Assembly: GCA_963682025.1 (NCBI GenBank)
Contig: OY821521.1
Location: forward strand, 191,084,575 to 191,148,574
Reading direction: 5' to 3'
DNA: 64,000 nucleotides
DNA from: Cordilura impudica
Lineage: Eukaryota > Arthropoda > Insecta > Diptera > Scathophagidae
Shown: piece by piece, positions 19,575-31,479 of the stretch
Layout of the letters: the number at the start of each line of letters is the position of its first letter
Position numbering within the stretch: the first letter of the stretch is position 1
Translations under genes and position numbers: made by a program
Notes under the pieces: generated by a model
Told to the model about the DNA's origin: nothing
Database searches by the model: none
Seen by the model: the letters and a program-made list of their open reading frames with translations, nothing else

Positions 19575-20383
19575 TTTTTTTTTTTGCTTAGATAGAACTT
19601 ACGAAAGGGTTAGCTATCAAGCGAACTGTCATACTGCGCTCAATTTTTGACATATACGATCAGTATACTCTGGCAAATCATCATGAATAGATTCAGGCTT
19701 GAAAAGCGCTACCATCATCTATTAGCTCAACTTAATAGACGACTTCGTGATTTTTATTGGCGCACAAGCCATGAGATCATCATATCCGTGATTTTTCGGC
19801 GATTGGACTCTATAGCAATTGAAAAATTGACCCGATGTTTTAGCGAAAAATTGTGTTCAGAGATGGGGGCTCATTTTTGGCCTAACGGGTTTCTCAATAA
19901 ATACATATGAACTGAGATCAGTCCACAACAGACCCTACAGAACCCATTACATCCAGAAAAATGCACCGTTTGATGCGGTTTACATGCTGGTGACTTCATC
20001 GGAACTTATTTCTTCAAAACCGAAGCCAAGGCTCGCGTTACAGTCAATGGAGATCATTACCGCACCATGATCAATGAATTTTTTGTTTGAAAATATGGAT
20101 GTCATTGATCCAGACCAGATGTGGTTTCAACAGGATGGCGCTACGTGTAATACAGCGATCGTAACCATAGACTTAATGAAATCAAAATTTGCCGATAAGT
20201 TGATTTCGAGAAATGTAACTGTCAATTGGCCTCCAAGGTTGTGCGCTTTAACACTTCTCGATTATTTCCTGTGGGGCTGCGTAAAGTTACTGGGTTTTTG
20301 CTGATAAAACGGCAAGGAGGCCAACATTGTTCGTGTTGTTCGTGACATACGGCCAGCAATGCCGTGGCCATATGCCCCATTAG
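19575..20383 (+). pseudogene. DD41D (rosa-like) mariner copy 2, 5' and central part
   Basis: Starts with TTTTTTGCTTAGATAGAAC, the same as copy 3 at 37670. Fragments: RRLRDFYWR; MGAHFWPNGF; ARVTVNGDHYRTM; MWFQQDGATCNTA; and LTLLDYFLWGCVK, with 41 residues between the last two Asp residues. Several stops and frame changes occur, and the helix-turn-helix region is partly deleted relative to copy 3. The element is interrupted at 20384 and its 3' end lies at 22566-22735. Confidence 0.8.
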
Positions 20384-22565
20384 GGTGACAGCCTTTTTTT
20401 TTTTTGGAATTTCAAGATGCGCCGGTCGGATTATTGTGACATTGGATCTAAAACTTAAGTGCGCAAAATTTGAGCCAAATCGGACAATGCTTTCTGGGCG
20501 CGCATTGAGTTCAAAGTTCAAAAATGCATTTATATGGGAAAATTATCAAAAAAAATCATTTTTCACAAAAATTTTGATATTAATAATAGCGTTTCAATTA
20601 AACTAATTAACAAACCATAATCTAGAGAAAATTATCTTTCTAATAAAATAACAAAGTCTATTATCGGTTGAAAAAGAGCCAAGTTATATCAAGTTCCCCA
20701 GGCAATATATGCGCCGCAGACCATTTGATTAAGATAATCGACCTCACATTTTTAAAGACATTGAAATAACTTACAATAACAATATTTTTGCATTTTTCTG
20801 ATCCGAAAATGATCTTATGTAAAGTATTTTGTATCTCGTCTATTGTTATGACGTTCTAAATAAATGCCAAAACGGTACGTATTTTTTAGCACTATTTCAA
20901 AATCTCCAATTTTACTTTTTCAAAAATTTTGTTCAAGAAATTTACCGAAATCAACGATTGGACTTCAAGGTCTTATAAGCAAAATATATGTGATTAAAAA
21001 TGCCAAATATTGTAGGTATCCTGTTCTTAATTTGGCGAGGGCAGCGTTTTATTTCTTTGATCTTTTCATATCTCAAATATCTTTTATCAAAATATTATAC
21101 TACTTGATATAAGTTCTCAATCTTGGATGTTAAGGTTATATCGAAAGACTATAAAATGTTCCTCTTTAAGGTCAAAGGTCAAATTTAAGGAGATTCATAT
21201 TTTTTTGAAACAAAATATCGAAATAATATATATTTGAAGGATTTCGATAAAACTTGCTGATAAATTTGAAGCTGCAAACCAGAGATAATTTTTTCTTTAA
21301 ATATAACACAATATTTTTAGTTTTTCACTCAAAATAGGTGTTAGTAAAAAGTTTTTAAATACTTTTCTATCACATTTAACAGTTTATATACTAATTTTTA
21401 AAATTTTTTTCAACAATTATAAAAATGTGTCACCAAACTTAATAGAGAACAATGGTCAATTATTACACTCTTAAAAAAAATGGTAAAATACAAATCAATT
21501 TTTCACGAATACAAAACAAATACAATAAAATAGAAATTTGAATGAAATAAAAGAAAAATTCAATAAATAGAAATATATTTGGATCAGCGCCATCTATTGC
21601 CTCACTCTCGGCAATGCCATGCGATATAATTTTCTGTAATTTTAGAAGATCTATTCTCATTTAACACAAAAAACGTCTTTAAGCGATTTAAAATATCCAC
21701 TGGTTTCTTTAAAGAAGACCCGCGTATATGGGAATTTAATGAAGAATTTAAAAGAGGAAAAGAAATTGTTAAAAGTTTAAGTGTTGTCAACGATTGTGCT
21801 GAAAGAGGGATTAAACTTATCCAGGAATACCATTGTAAAATCACGAAGGATGAGGAGCAAAAGCAACACTTACTAAAAGTAATTTTAGAATTTATTTTGC
21901 TTTGTTATTAATTGTACTAATATTTAAAATTGTATTGTAATTGTACTAATATAAAAACAATATTTCAACTAGAGATTTTGAACTATAAAATAATTTTCTA
22001 AAATTTATTAAAAATTTTAAATTGTTTTTAAAACTTGTCATAAACTAATGAATTCTCTAATTTTTTAATACTGTTATTTAATATGTAATTTATTATAAAT
22101 AAAATTAAAAACCAGCCTTTAAATTAATATAAAAGTTCTTTCAAATAATAAATTTTGTAAGTCATTTTGATCTAGCGGAAGCAATAGTGTTAACTTAATT
22201 TTTTGGATTTTTTTTATATTCTCCATGTCCAGATTATGTACATGAAGAATATGTTAGTAAGAATTAAATGTCTAAAATGACAATAAAGTCAAAAATTTTG
22301 AGTGGGTCAATTTGACCCCCTGGTATATTTTGGGTTAATTACAAATAATATTTTAAATTACATTTTCTAAAAAAAAAAATAATAGATTTAGCAATTTACA
22401 CGATACACGAAATAAATTAAAGCTATTTATTATATAATTTTCATATATTTTCGAATATTCTGTATGACTTGACCTTTGACCTCGTTGCGCCTCGTGTTAA
22501 CGATGTCCGATTTGGCCCAAACTTGCAGGAAATACTTTTTAGACCAAGTGTCACCAAATTCCGCC
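20384..22565. mobile_element. Unclassified inverted-repeat transposon inside mariner copy 2
   Basis: About 100 bases at the left (from about 20405: GCGCCGGTCGGATTATTGTGACATTGG, TGAGCCAAATCGGACA) reappear inverted at the right (22440-22570: CGCCGGGCGGAA, GGTGACACTTGGTCTAAAA, TTGGGCCAAATCGGACA in the same order). The outermost GGGTGACAGCC of the left end has no clear partner on the right. Flanking mariner sequence continues across when 20384-22565 is removed. Inside, 21690-21880 on the plus strand encodes FFKEDPRIWEFNEEFKRGKE, then IVKSLSVVNDCAERGIKLIQ and EYHCKITKDEEQKQHLLKV, which resembles a recurrent insect transposase segment I cannot name. The TIRs are much diverged, so it is old. Confidence 0.55.
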
Positions 22566-22735
22566 CGGCGTTCCTTTCGAAAAACTAAATTTGTTCATAC
22601 ATAATTTTGAAATGTTAATGCCATGTATTGATCTTTCAAAAAAAATTTTTTTTTTATTAAAATTTAAGTCTTTGTATAATTTTTTACAATCTCAAATTCT
22701 ATTGGGCTTAGTTATTTATAAGCTGAAACACGATT
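22566..22735 (+). mobile_element. DD41D mariner copy 2, 3' end
   Basis: ATAATTTTGAAATGTTAATGCC, then ATGTATTGATCTTTC, then AATTCTATTGGGCTTA, aligns with the 3' end of copy 3 (38650-38770), so it completes copy 2 beyond the inserted element. Confidence 0.7.
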
Positions 22736-22756
22736 TTTCTACTTTTAATACTCGTA

Positions 22757-23002
22757 GTCTAATCACGGGTCAAATCGTCGCATTCGTTATCGAAATTTTT
22801 CGATCGAAATTATTTTTTTACTTTCCAAAATAAAATACTAAGAGTAATTCTACTCTGCCACAGCTAACGAGTTATGGTCCATATTTATTAATAAAAGTGA
22901 AACAAGGTCTGACGTTTGTCCGTCTACTTTAAATAATAAACCAAAATATGGAATTTCGATTGATTTTACTCAATAACGAATGAGACGATTTGCACCCAGG
23001 GT
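22757..23002. mobile_element. MITE copy 2 (about 245 bp)
   Basis: Ends GGGTCAAATCGTCGCATTCG and, inverted, GGGTGCAAATCGTCTCATTC. Inverted relative to copy 1 at 11913-12115 with which it shares its interior. No coding sequence. Confidence 0.75.
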
Positions 23003-23059
23003 TGCCAACTGTTTTTAGTGCTTTTAAAAATTTTCTACGCGAAAATTTTTCGAGTTAGA

Positions 23060-23510
23060 GCTTAGTGCATTTTTTAGTGCTTTTTAAACTCTTTCTTTTA
23101 ACCCATACTCTCTGTCTGTCTGTCTGTCTGTCTGCCATGGGGCAACACCATTCTCCCTCATCCAAATGATCTGAAACTTGGCCCCTAGTCTTGGTGTGAC
23201 TACAGATTAATTTTGGGGCAGTAAAGCACAGTCACGCATAGACACGCACAGTCACGGAGAGATTAAAACCTCAACTTCCACTTGTCCAATCGAACTGAAA
23301 CTTTGTCCATACACTTGCTGTAAATAAAAGATTAACTTTGAATAGTCACGCACAGTCACGCATAGTCACGCACAGTCACGGAGAGATTAAAACCTCAACT
23401 TCCCCTTGTCCAATCGAAGTGAAACTTTGGCCATACACTTGCTGTAAATAAAAGATTAACTTTGAATAGTCACGCACAGTCACCCATAGTCACGGAAAAT
23501 TACGCGTTTT
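23060..23510 (-). repeat. GTCACGC-rich minisatellite with 124-bp tandem units
   Basis: Starts with (GTCT)n at about 23110. GAGAGATTAAAACCTCAACT recurs at 23257 and 23381, giving a 124-bp unit. Each unit includes a cluster AGTCACGCACAGTCACGC and the sequence GTCCAATCGAA.TGAAACTTT. I count five exact GTCACGC heptamers between about 23230 and 23490. It is the inverted relative of 9310-9680. Confidence 0.85.
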
Positions 23511-24068
23511 TGATCGGTTTTGGTGCTTCTTGATATTTAAAAGTTGCCTCAACGGGTTGGTTAATATTAAGGTAGGAGGGTCACTTATATATTATGCATT
23601 TATAAAGCGAATATAGCTAAATGAATATCTAAAAAGCAATTTCTAGAGACATCATCAAATATCAGTACAATATTTCTAGTTTTGGTGCGTAAAGTTTGAT
23701 TTCGGTGCATTTATCTTGGAACTTGTCCTGAACAAAGACCAAGTAAATTGAGCCGATTAAAGAGACAGACAGTAATTCTGTTTCGAAGCAGGGAAGGTTC
23801 TAAAATATTTTCCACAAATCTAAATCTTCTATACAAATCAGTGTGATAACTTTGCTTATTTATTTGCATAGAAATTTGTGGCTAGAATTTTGAGAAGACA
23901 AAGAAAATCATTTTATATTTAAACATAATCTACTATTACTTAGATAAAAGGTTTTTCCAATGTTTGAATTTCCTCTGAATAATAGGAATTGTCGAACACT
24001 TTCGTCTGATATGTTTTCCCATCAAACCAAATTTTTTTATTTTCGATTCTGATTTATTCTTCTTCCAG
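23511..24068 (+). other. gsb-n: End of intron 1, no recognised element
   Basis: Non-repetitive sequence leading to a pyrimidine-rich acceptor (GATTTATTCTTCTTCCAG). No open frame of interest. Confidence 0.5.
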
Positions 24069-24382
24069 GTCAGGGCCGCGTTAATCAACTAGGTGGAGTT
24101 TTTATCAATGGTCGTCCTTTGCCCAACCATATACGTTTGAAAATTGTTGAAATGGCTGCCAGTGGTGTGCGGCCCTGTGTGATATCTAGACAGCTGCGTG
24201 TTTCACACGGCTGTGTTTCCAAAATACTAAATCGTTATCAAGAAACCGGATCCATACGACCGGGCGTTATTGGTGGTTCTAAACCCAAAGTAACATCGCC
24301 CGAAATAGATGCACGCATTAAAGATATGTGCAAAGCAAATCCCGGACTATTTAGTTGGGAAATACGAGAAAAACTGTTAAAG
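24069..24382 (+). CDS. gsb-n: gsb-n-like Pax gene, exon 2 (paired domain)
   Basis: Residues 22-126 of the predicted protein. It starts [20 protein letters not shown] (N-terminal beta hairpin and first helices), then [20 protein letters not shown] (PAI recognition helix), the linker [13 protein letters not shown] at 82-94, and the first part of the RED subdomain ending [11 protein letters not shown]. No position expected to be invariant in paired domains looks altered. The RED stretch [17 protein letters not shown] differs most from the fly paralogues. Acceptor TTCCAG and donor AAAG|GTAAGT are canonical. 64 + 314 bases give exactly 126 codons, so exon 3 starts in phase 0. The domain binds DNA with a GTCACGC-type core. 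The orthology call (gsb-n over gsb or prd) rests on the N-terminus and on exon 3. Confidence 0.95.
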
Positions 24383-25335
24383 GTAAGTGAGTAGATAAAC
24401 ATTTAAATTTTGGAAATAACACAAATAAAAAGGTGTTTTTTATTTGGCCTAAATTTTAATTTGAAAACAATTCTTTTTCGGCTTGTTTAAGCATGAGCAG
24501 TGGCAAAAAACCACAGACTAACCTTATTTTAATGTTTAATTTAAGAAAATTCCAAAAAGTCACGTGTCCATACGAAACTATAACTTCCGTTCTCTATTAT
24601 TTTTTTTTTTCTCTTAACAAATTAAAGAATTGCCTCCCATAGAGTTTGTTTATACTCGTAATTGTTAAGGTCAGTGTAGATGAATATCTTTTGCTTTATG
24701 GCCATTGATTTTTATTGCTTGATATCAATATAATAGTTACTTAGTCTTTGATGACAAAATTTTCTTGCTTAGAGAAAAGACCTTGTGTTTGTACCACCCA
24801 AACCGTTAAGAAATTGATTTAAGAGTGGCGGCAAGGTGCAAACAAATTGCATGCATTATTATAACCCTGGCCCAACTTCCGCCTTGGCACGCACATTTAT
24901 TTTGCAAAATATTACTCTTTTTTTTCTCTGTTCATATTGTTTTACGTGTCTTCTATGGATTGTTGCTGGCTGGTTCCATGCATACAAAATTTTTATTGTT
25001 GTTGACACCTTTATACCTGAGGCCATAGGCAAAATTTTATTTCATTCATAAACAACATTATCCTGTTTTTGTGTCAATGCTTTGTTGTTGAGTGTTTAGA
25101 GTTGCCGCCTTGTTTTATTCGGCCCTTTTTTTTTTGTTTATTTTAAATTAGCGTAACTTTGCATTGATTTATTTAGGTTTTGTATTTTTTTTTTATTTAA
25201 TCAAAACCTACATCAATGATTTTTGTATGTTCGAAACTTTTGGCTGCAAGCATAGACCATAGGACGCTGTTTGTGTTGGGTAAGGGTGAAGGTAAAGTCG
25301 CTGTATATATATAAATGTAATATTAAAGGAAATTA
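24383..25335 (+). other. gsb-n: Start of intron 2, unique AT-rich sequence
   Basis: Begins GTAAGTGAG. No repeat or coding signature to about 25330; short open frames at 24825-25050 look fortuitous. Intron 2 as a whole spans 24383-56838 (32,456 bp). Confidence 0.6.
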
Positions 25336-28057
25336 TTAAAAAAAAATATTTATTTATTGACATTATTTCTGAACATTACCTATTCTCAGAAAAAGGACAC
25401 TTGCTTAAAAAAGTACCACTTTTTAAAGAAGTACCTTTTCTTAAAAAGTGTCTTTCTTGACAAAAATTAAATTTTCTTCAAATAGTAACTTTCCTAAAAA
25501 ATAATATTTTCTTACAAAATTAAATTTTCTTACAAATTGCGTTTTCTTCAAAAAGTTCTTTTGCTTAAAAATCGCCCTTCTGTAAAAAAAAGTACCCCTT
25601 TCTTGAAAAGTACCATTTCGTAAAACAGCACCTTTTCATAAAAAAGTACCTTTTGATAAAGGGGTAATTTTTTCAAAAATTACATTTTATAAAAAGTACC
25701 TTTTTTTTCAAAACGCACCTTTTTTCAGAAAGTACCTTTTTTAAAATAGTACTTTACTAAACAATACTTTTTCTTAAAATAGTACATTTTCGTAAACAAG
25801 TAAATTTCGCTAAGTACATTTTCTTTAAAAGCGCCTTTTCCTAAAAAGTACATTTTCTGAGAAAGTAGCTTTTCTTAAAAAAGTACCTTTTCTTAACAAG
25901 AACATTTTCTTTAAAAGTTTCTTTACTTAAAAAGTACATTTTCTTAAAAAGTACTATTTTTTGAAAAGCACTTTTACTTAAAAAGAGTACTTTTTCTTGA
26001 AAAGGAAATTTTTCTTAAAAAGGTAATTTTTCTTAATTAAGTTCTTTTTCTAAAAATAGTACTTTTTCTTAAAAAGTAAATTTTCTTAAAAAATGCCATT
26101 TTTAAAAAGTACTTTTACTTAAAAAAGTACTTTTTCTTAAAGAGGAAATTTTCCTTAAAATGGTACCTTTTCTTAATAAAGTACTTTTTCTTAAAATAGT
26201 ACCTTTTTTTAAAAAGTACATTTTCTTAAAAAGTACTATTTTTAAAAAAGTACTTTAACTTAAAAAAGTACTTTTCATTAAAAATAAACTTTTTCTTAAA
26301 AAGGTATTTTTTCTTAATCAATTACTTTTTCTAAATATAGTACCTTTTCTTAAAAAGTACATTTTCTTAAAAAGTACCATTTTTAAAAAGTACTTTTACT
26401 TAAAAAAGTAATTTATTTCAAGTAAATTTTTCTTAAAAATGTACTTTTTCTTAATAAAGTACTTTTTCTTCAAATAGTACCTTTTTTTAAAAAGTAAATT
26501 TTCTCAAAAAGTACTTTTTTTAAAAAAATACTTTTACTTAAAAAAGTACTTTTTTTAAAAAAGAAAATTTTTGTTAAAAAGGTATTTTTTCTTAATCAAG
26601 CACTTTTTCTAAATATAGTACCTTTTCTTAAAAAGTAAATTTTCTTAAAAAGTGCCATTTTTAAAAAGTACTTTTACTTAAAAAAGTACTTTTTCTTAAA
26701 GAGGAAATTTTTCTTAATAATAGTACCCTTTCTTAAAAAGTGCATTTTCTTAAAAAGTACCATTATTAAAAAAGTACTTATATTTAAAAAAGTACTTTTT
26801 CTGAAAAAGAAAATTTTTCTTAAATTTTTTTTTTCTTAATCAAGTACTTTTTCTAAATATAGTACCTTTTCTTAAAAAGTACATTTTCTTTAAAAGTACC
26901 ATTTTTAAAAAGTACTTTATTTAAAAAAGTACTTTTTCTGAAAAAGAAAATTTTTCTTAAAAAGGTATTTTTTCTTAATAAAGTACTTTTTTTCTAAATA
27001 GTACCTTTTCTTAAAAAGTGAATTTTCTTAAAAAGTACCATTATTAAAAAAGTACTTTTACTTAAAAAATTACTTTTTTTTAAAGTAAATTTTTCTTAAT
27101 AAGGTAATTTTTCTTAATAAAGTACTTTTTCTTAAAAAAAGTACCTTTTTTAAAAAAGTACATTTTCTTAAAAAGTACTATCTTTAAAAAAGTACATTTA
27201 CTTAAAAAAGTACTTTTTCTGAAAAAGAAAATTTTTCTTAAAAAGGTATTTTTTCTTAATCAAGTACTTTTTCTAAATATAGTACCTTTTCTTAAAAAGT
27301 ACATTTTCTTCAAAAGTATCATTTTTAAAAAGTACTTTTACTTAAAAAAAGTAATTTTTCCTAAAAAGGAGATTTTTCTTAAAAAGGTACTTTTTCTTAA
27401 AAAGGTACTTTTTCTTAATAAAGTACTTTTTTCTAAATAGTACCTTTTTTTAATAAAGAACATTTTCTTCAAATCGTACCTTTTCTTAAAAAGTACATTT
27501 TGTTAAAAAGTTCTATTTTTAAAAATGTACTTGTACCTAAAAAGTACTTTTGCTTAAAAAGTACTTTTAATTAAAAAAGTACTTTTTGTTAATTAGGAAA
27601 TTTTTCTTAAAATAGTACTTTTTCTTAATAGAGTACTTTTTTCTTAATAGTACCTTTTCTTAATAATGTACTTTCTTGTATAATAACTTTTCTAAAAAAT
27701 AACTTTTCTCAACAAAATACGTTTTCATGAACAAGTACCTTTTTTCAATACCATCTCCTCTTAAAAAAAAATTGAAAATAAAAAAAGCGCCAAAACTACC
27801 ATTTTTAAAAAAGAAACATTATAAAAAGGACAAACCTACCTTTTAACAAAAAAGTACGCTTTTTTAAAAAGAACAATCGTTTAAAAAATTTTCCAAAAGT
27901 CACATTTCCTCAAAAAGTACATTTTCATAAAAAAGTACTTAAAAAAGTATTTTTTTTTTTAAATTACATTTTTGTAATAAAGGACCTTTTTCTTTAAGAG
28001 GACATTTGTAAAAAAATACCTTTTTTAAAAGTACACTTTCCAAAAAAATCCCAAAAA

Positions 28058-29768
28058 GAGTGTTTTTATTAAAAAGTACCTTTTCTTATAGAATAAAATA
28101 AAATTTTTATACAAAGGGTACTTAAAAAGATATCTTCTCTTAAAAAATTTACTTTTTCTTAAAAAAGTTTGTTTTCTTAAAAACCTACCTTTCTTAAAAA
28201 GTACATTTTCCTTAAAACTACATTTTCTTAAAAAAAAGCTTTCCTCTAAAAAGTACCTTTTCTTTAAAAAGTTTATTTCCTTCTTTATAAAGTACTTTTT
28301 CTTAAAACAGCATATTTTCTTAATAACGTACATTTTCTTAAAAGGTACCATTTTTAAAAAAGTACTTGTACTTAAAAAGTACTTTTTCTTAAAAAGGAGA
28401 TTTTTCTGAAAAAGGTACTTTTACATAATAAAGTTATTTTTCTTAAGATATGTCCTTTTCTTAAAAAGCACATATTCTAAAAAGTACTATTTTTTAAAAA
28501 GTACTTTTACTTAAAAAAGTACTTTTTATTAAAAAGGAAAGTTCTCTTAAAAATTTACTTTTTCTTAATGAAGTACTTTTTTTAAAATAGTACCTTTTCT
28601 TAAAAAGTACATTTTCTCAAAGAGTTACATTTTTAAAAAAGTACTTTTACTTAAAAAAGTAATTCTTCTTAAAAACGAAATTTTTCTTAAAAAGGCAGTT
28701 TTTCTTAATAAGGTACATTTTTTTAAATAGTACCTTTTCTTAATAAAGTACCGTTTCATGAACAAGTACCTTTTTTTAAAGCATCTTCTTTAAACAAAAG
28801 AAATTTTAAAAGTATAAAATTGCGAAAAGTACCATTTTTAAAAAAGAAACTTTATAAAAGGACCAACCTACCTTTTAACAAAAAAGTAACTTTTTTAAAA
28901 AGAACATTCGTTTAGAAAATTTCCAAAAAGCAACTTTTCCTTAAAAAGTACATATTCATAAAAAAAACAAATTTTAAAAAATTTTCCTTTTACCAAAAAA
29001 AGTATTTTTACTTAAAAAAGTAATTTTTGAAAAAAATTACATTTGCGTAAAAACCGAACTTTTTCTTAAAGAGGACATTTCTAAAAAAGTAACTTTTTTA
29101 AAACTACACTTTCCAAAAAAAAAAAAAAATTCCAAAAAGATTGTTTTTATTAAGTACCTTTTCTTTTAGAAAAAAATAAAATTTTTATAGAAAGGGTACT
29201 TAAAAAGATACCTTCTCCTAAAAAACTCACTTTTTCTTAAAAAATTTGTTTGCTTAAAAAAACTACCTTTCTTAAAAAGTACATCTTCTTTAAAACTACA
29301 TTTCCTTTAAGAAAAACTTTCTGAAAAAAGAACACCTTTTCTTAAAAAAAAACTTTCCTCTAAAAAGTGCATTTTCTTAAAAAAGTTTATTTCCTTCTTT
29401 ATAAAGTACTTTTTCTTAAAATAGTATCTTTTCTTAAAAAGTACCATTTTTAAAAAAGTACTTTTACTTAAAAAGTACTTTTTATAAAAAAGGCAATTTT
29501 TCTGAAAAAGGTAATGTTTCTTAATAAATTACTTTTTATTAAAATAGTACCTTTTCTTAAAAGTACCATTTTTAAAAAAGCACTTTTAATTAAAAAAGTA
29601 CTTTTTCTTAAAAAGGATATTTTTCTTAAAATGATACTTTTTCTTAAAATAGTACCTTTTCTTAAAAAGTACATTTTCTTAAAGAGTTCCATTTTTAAAA
29701 AAGTACTTATAATTAAAAAAGTACTTTTTCTTAAAAGGGAAATTTTTCTTAAGGAAGTTTTTCTTAAA
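28058..29768. repeat. 1,711-bp tandem duplication within the array, copy 1
   Basis: Matches 29769-31479 at an exact offset of 1,711 bases wherever I compared. The only difference noticed is A at 28332 against G at 30043. The borders lie in AAAGAGTG. Confidence 0.85.
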
Positions 29769-31479
29769 GAGTGTTTTTATTAAAAAGTACCTTTTCTTAT
29801 AGAATAAAATAAAATTTTTATACAAAGGGTACTTAAAAAGATATCTTCTCTTAAAAAATTTACTTTTTCTTAAAAAAGTTTGTTTTCTTAAAAACCTACC
29901 TTTCTTAAAAAGTACATTTTCCTTAAAACTACATTTTCTTAAAAAAAAGCTTTCCTCTAAAAAGTACCTTTTCTTTAAAAAGTTTATTTCCTTCTTTATA
30001 AAGTACTTTTTCTTAAAACAGCATATTTTCTTAATAACGTACGTTTTCTTAAAAGGTACCATTTTTAAAAAAGTACTTGTACTTAAAAAGTACTTTTTCT
30101 TAAAAAGGAGATTTTTCTGAAAAAGGTACTTTTACATAATAAAGTTATTTTTCTTAAGATATGTCCTTTTCTTAAAAAGCACATATTCTAAAAAGTACTA
30201 TTTTTTAAAAAGTACTTTTACTTAAAAAAGTACTTTTTATTAAAAAGGAAAGTTCTCTTAAAAATTTACTTTTTCTTAATGAAGTACTTTTTTTAAAATA
30301 GTACCTTTTCTTAAAAAGTACATTTTCTCAAAGAGTTACATTTTTAAAAAAGTACTTTTACTTAAAAAAGTAATTCTTCTTAAAAACGAAATTTTTCTTA
30401 AAAAGGCAGTTTTTCTTAATAAGGTACATTTTTTTAAATAGTACCTTTTCTTAATAAAGTACCGTTTCATGAACAAGTACCTTTTTTTAAAGCATCTTCT
30501 TTAAACAAAAGAAATTTTAAAAGTATAAAATTGCGAAAAGTACCATTTTTAAAAAAGAAACTTTATAAAAGGACCAACCTACCTTTTAACAAAAAAGTAA
30601 CTTTTTTAAAAAGAACATTCGTTTAGAAAATTTCCAAAAAGCAACTTTTCCTTAAAAAGTACATATTCATAAAAAAAACAAATTTTAAAAAATTTTCCTT
30701 TTACCAAAAAAAGTATTTTTACTTAAAAAAGTAATTTTTGAAAAAAATTACATTTGCGTAAAAACCGAACTTTTTCTTAAAGAGGACATTTCTAAAAAAG
30801 TAACTTTTTTAAAACTACACTTTCCAAAAAAAAAAAAAAATTCCAAAAAGATTGTTTTTATTAAGTACCTTTTCTTTTAGAAAAAAATAAAATTTTTATA
30901 GAAAGGGTACTTAAAAAGATACCTTCTCCTAAAAAACTCACTTTTTCTTAAAAAATTTGTTTGCTTAAAAAAACTACCTTTCTTAAAAAGTACATCTTCT
31001 TTAAAACTACATTTCCTTTAAGAAAAACTTTCTGAAAAAAGAACACCTTTTCTTAAAAAAAAACTTTCCTCTAAAAAGTGCATTTTCTTAAAAAAGTTTA
31101 TTTCCTTCTTTATAAAGTACTTTTTCTTAAAATAGTATCTTTTCTTAAAAAGTACCATTTTTAAAAAAGTACTTTTACTTAAAAAGTACTTTTTATAAAA
31201 AAGGCAATTTTTCTGAAAAAGGTAATGTTTCTTAATAAATTACTTTTTATTAAAATAGTACCTTTTCTTAAAAGTACCATTTTTAAAAAAGCACTTTTAA
31301 TTAAAAAAGTACTTTTTCTTAAAAAGGATATTTTTCTTAAAATGATACTTTTTCTTAAAATAGTACCTTTTCTTAAAAAGTACATTTTCTTAAAGAGTTC
31401 CATTTTTAAAAAAGTACTTATAATTAAAAAAGTACTTTTTCTTAAAAGGGAAATTTTTCTTAAGGAAGTTTTTCTTAAT
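29769..31479. repeat. 1,711-bp tandem duplication within the array, copy 2
   Basis: Near-identical copy of 28058-29768. After 31479 the sequence departs (TTCTTAATAAGG instead of TTCTTAAAGAGTG), marking the duplication end. Confidence 0.85.

Larger units (their letters stand above)
11751..24068 (+). other. gsb-n: gsb-n intron 1 (12,318 bp)
   Basis: Begins GTGAGTG and ends TTCTTCTTCCAG, with phase 1 on both sides. Nearly all of it is accounted for by nested mobile elements: a MITE pair, DD41D mariners, Transib, hAT, a foldback-like element, an unclassified inverted-repeat element and a minisatellite, each listed separately. Bases 11751-11912 and 23511-24068 hold no recognised element. Confidence 0.85.
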
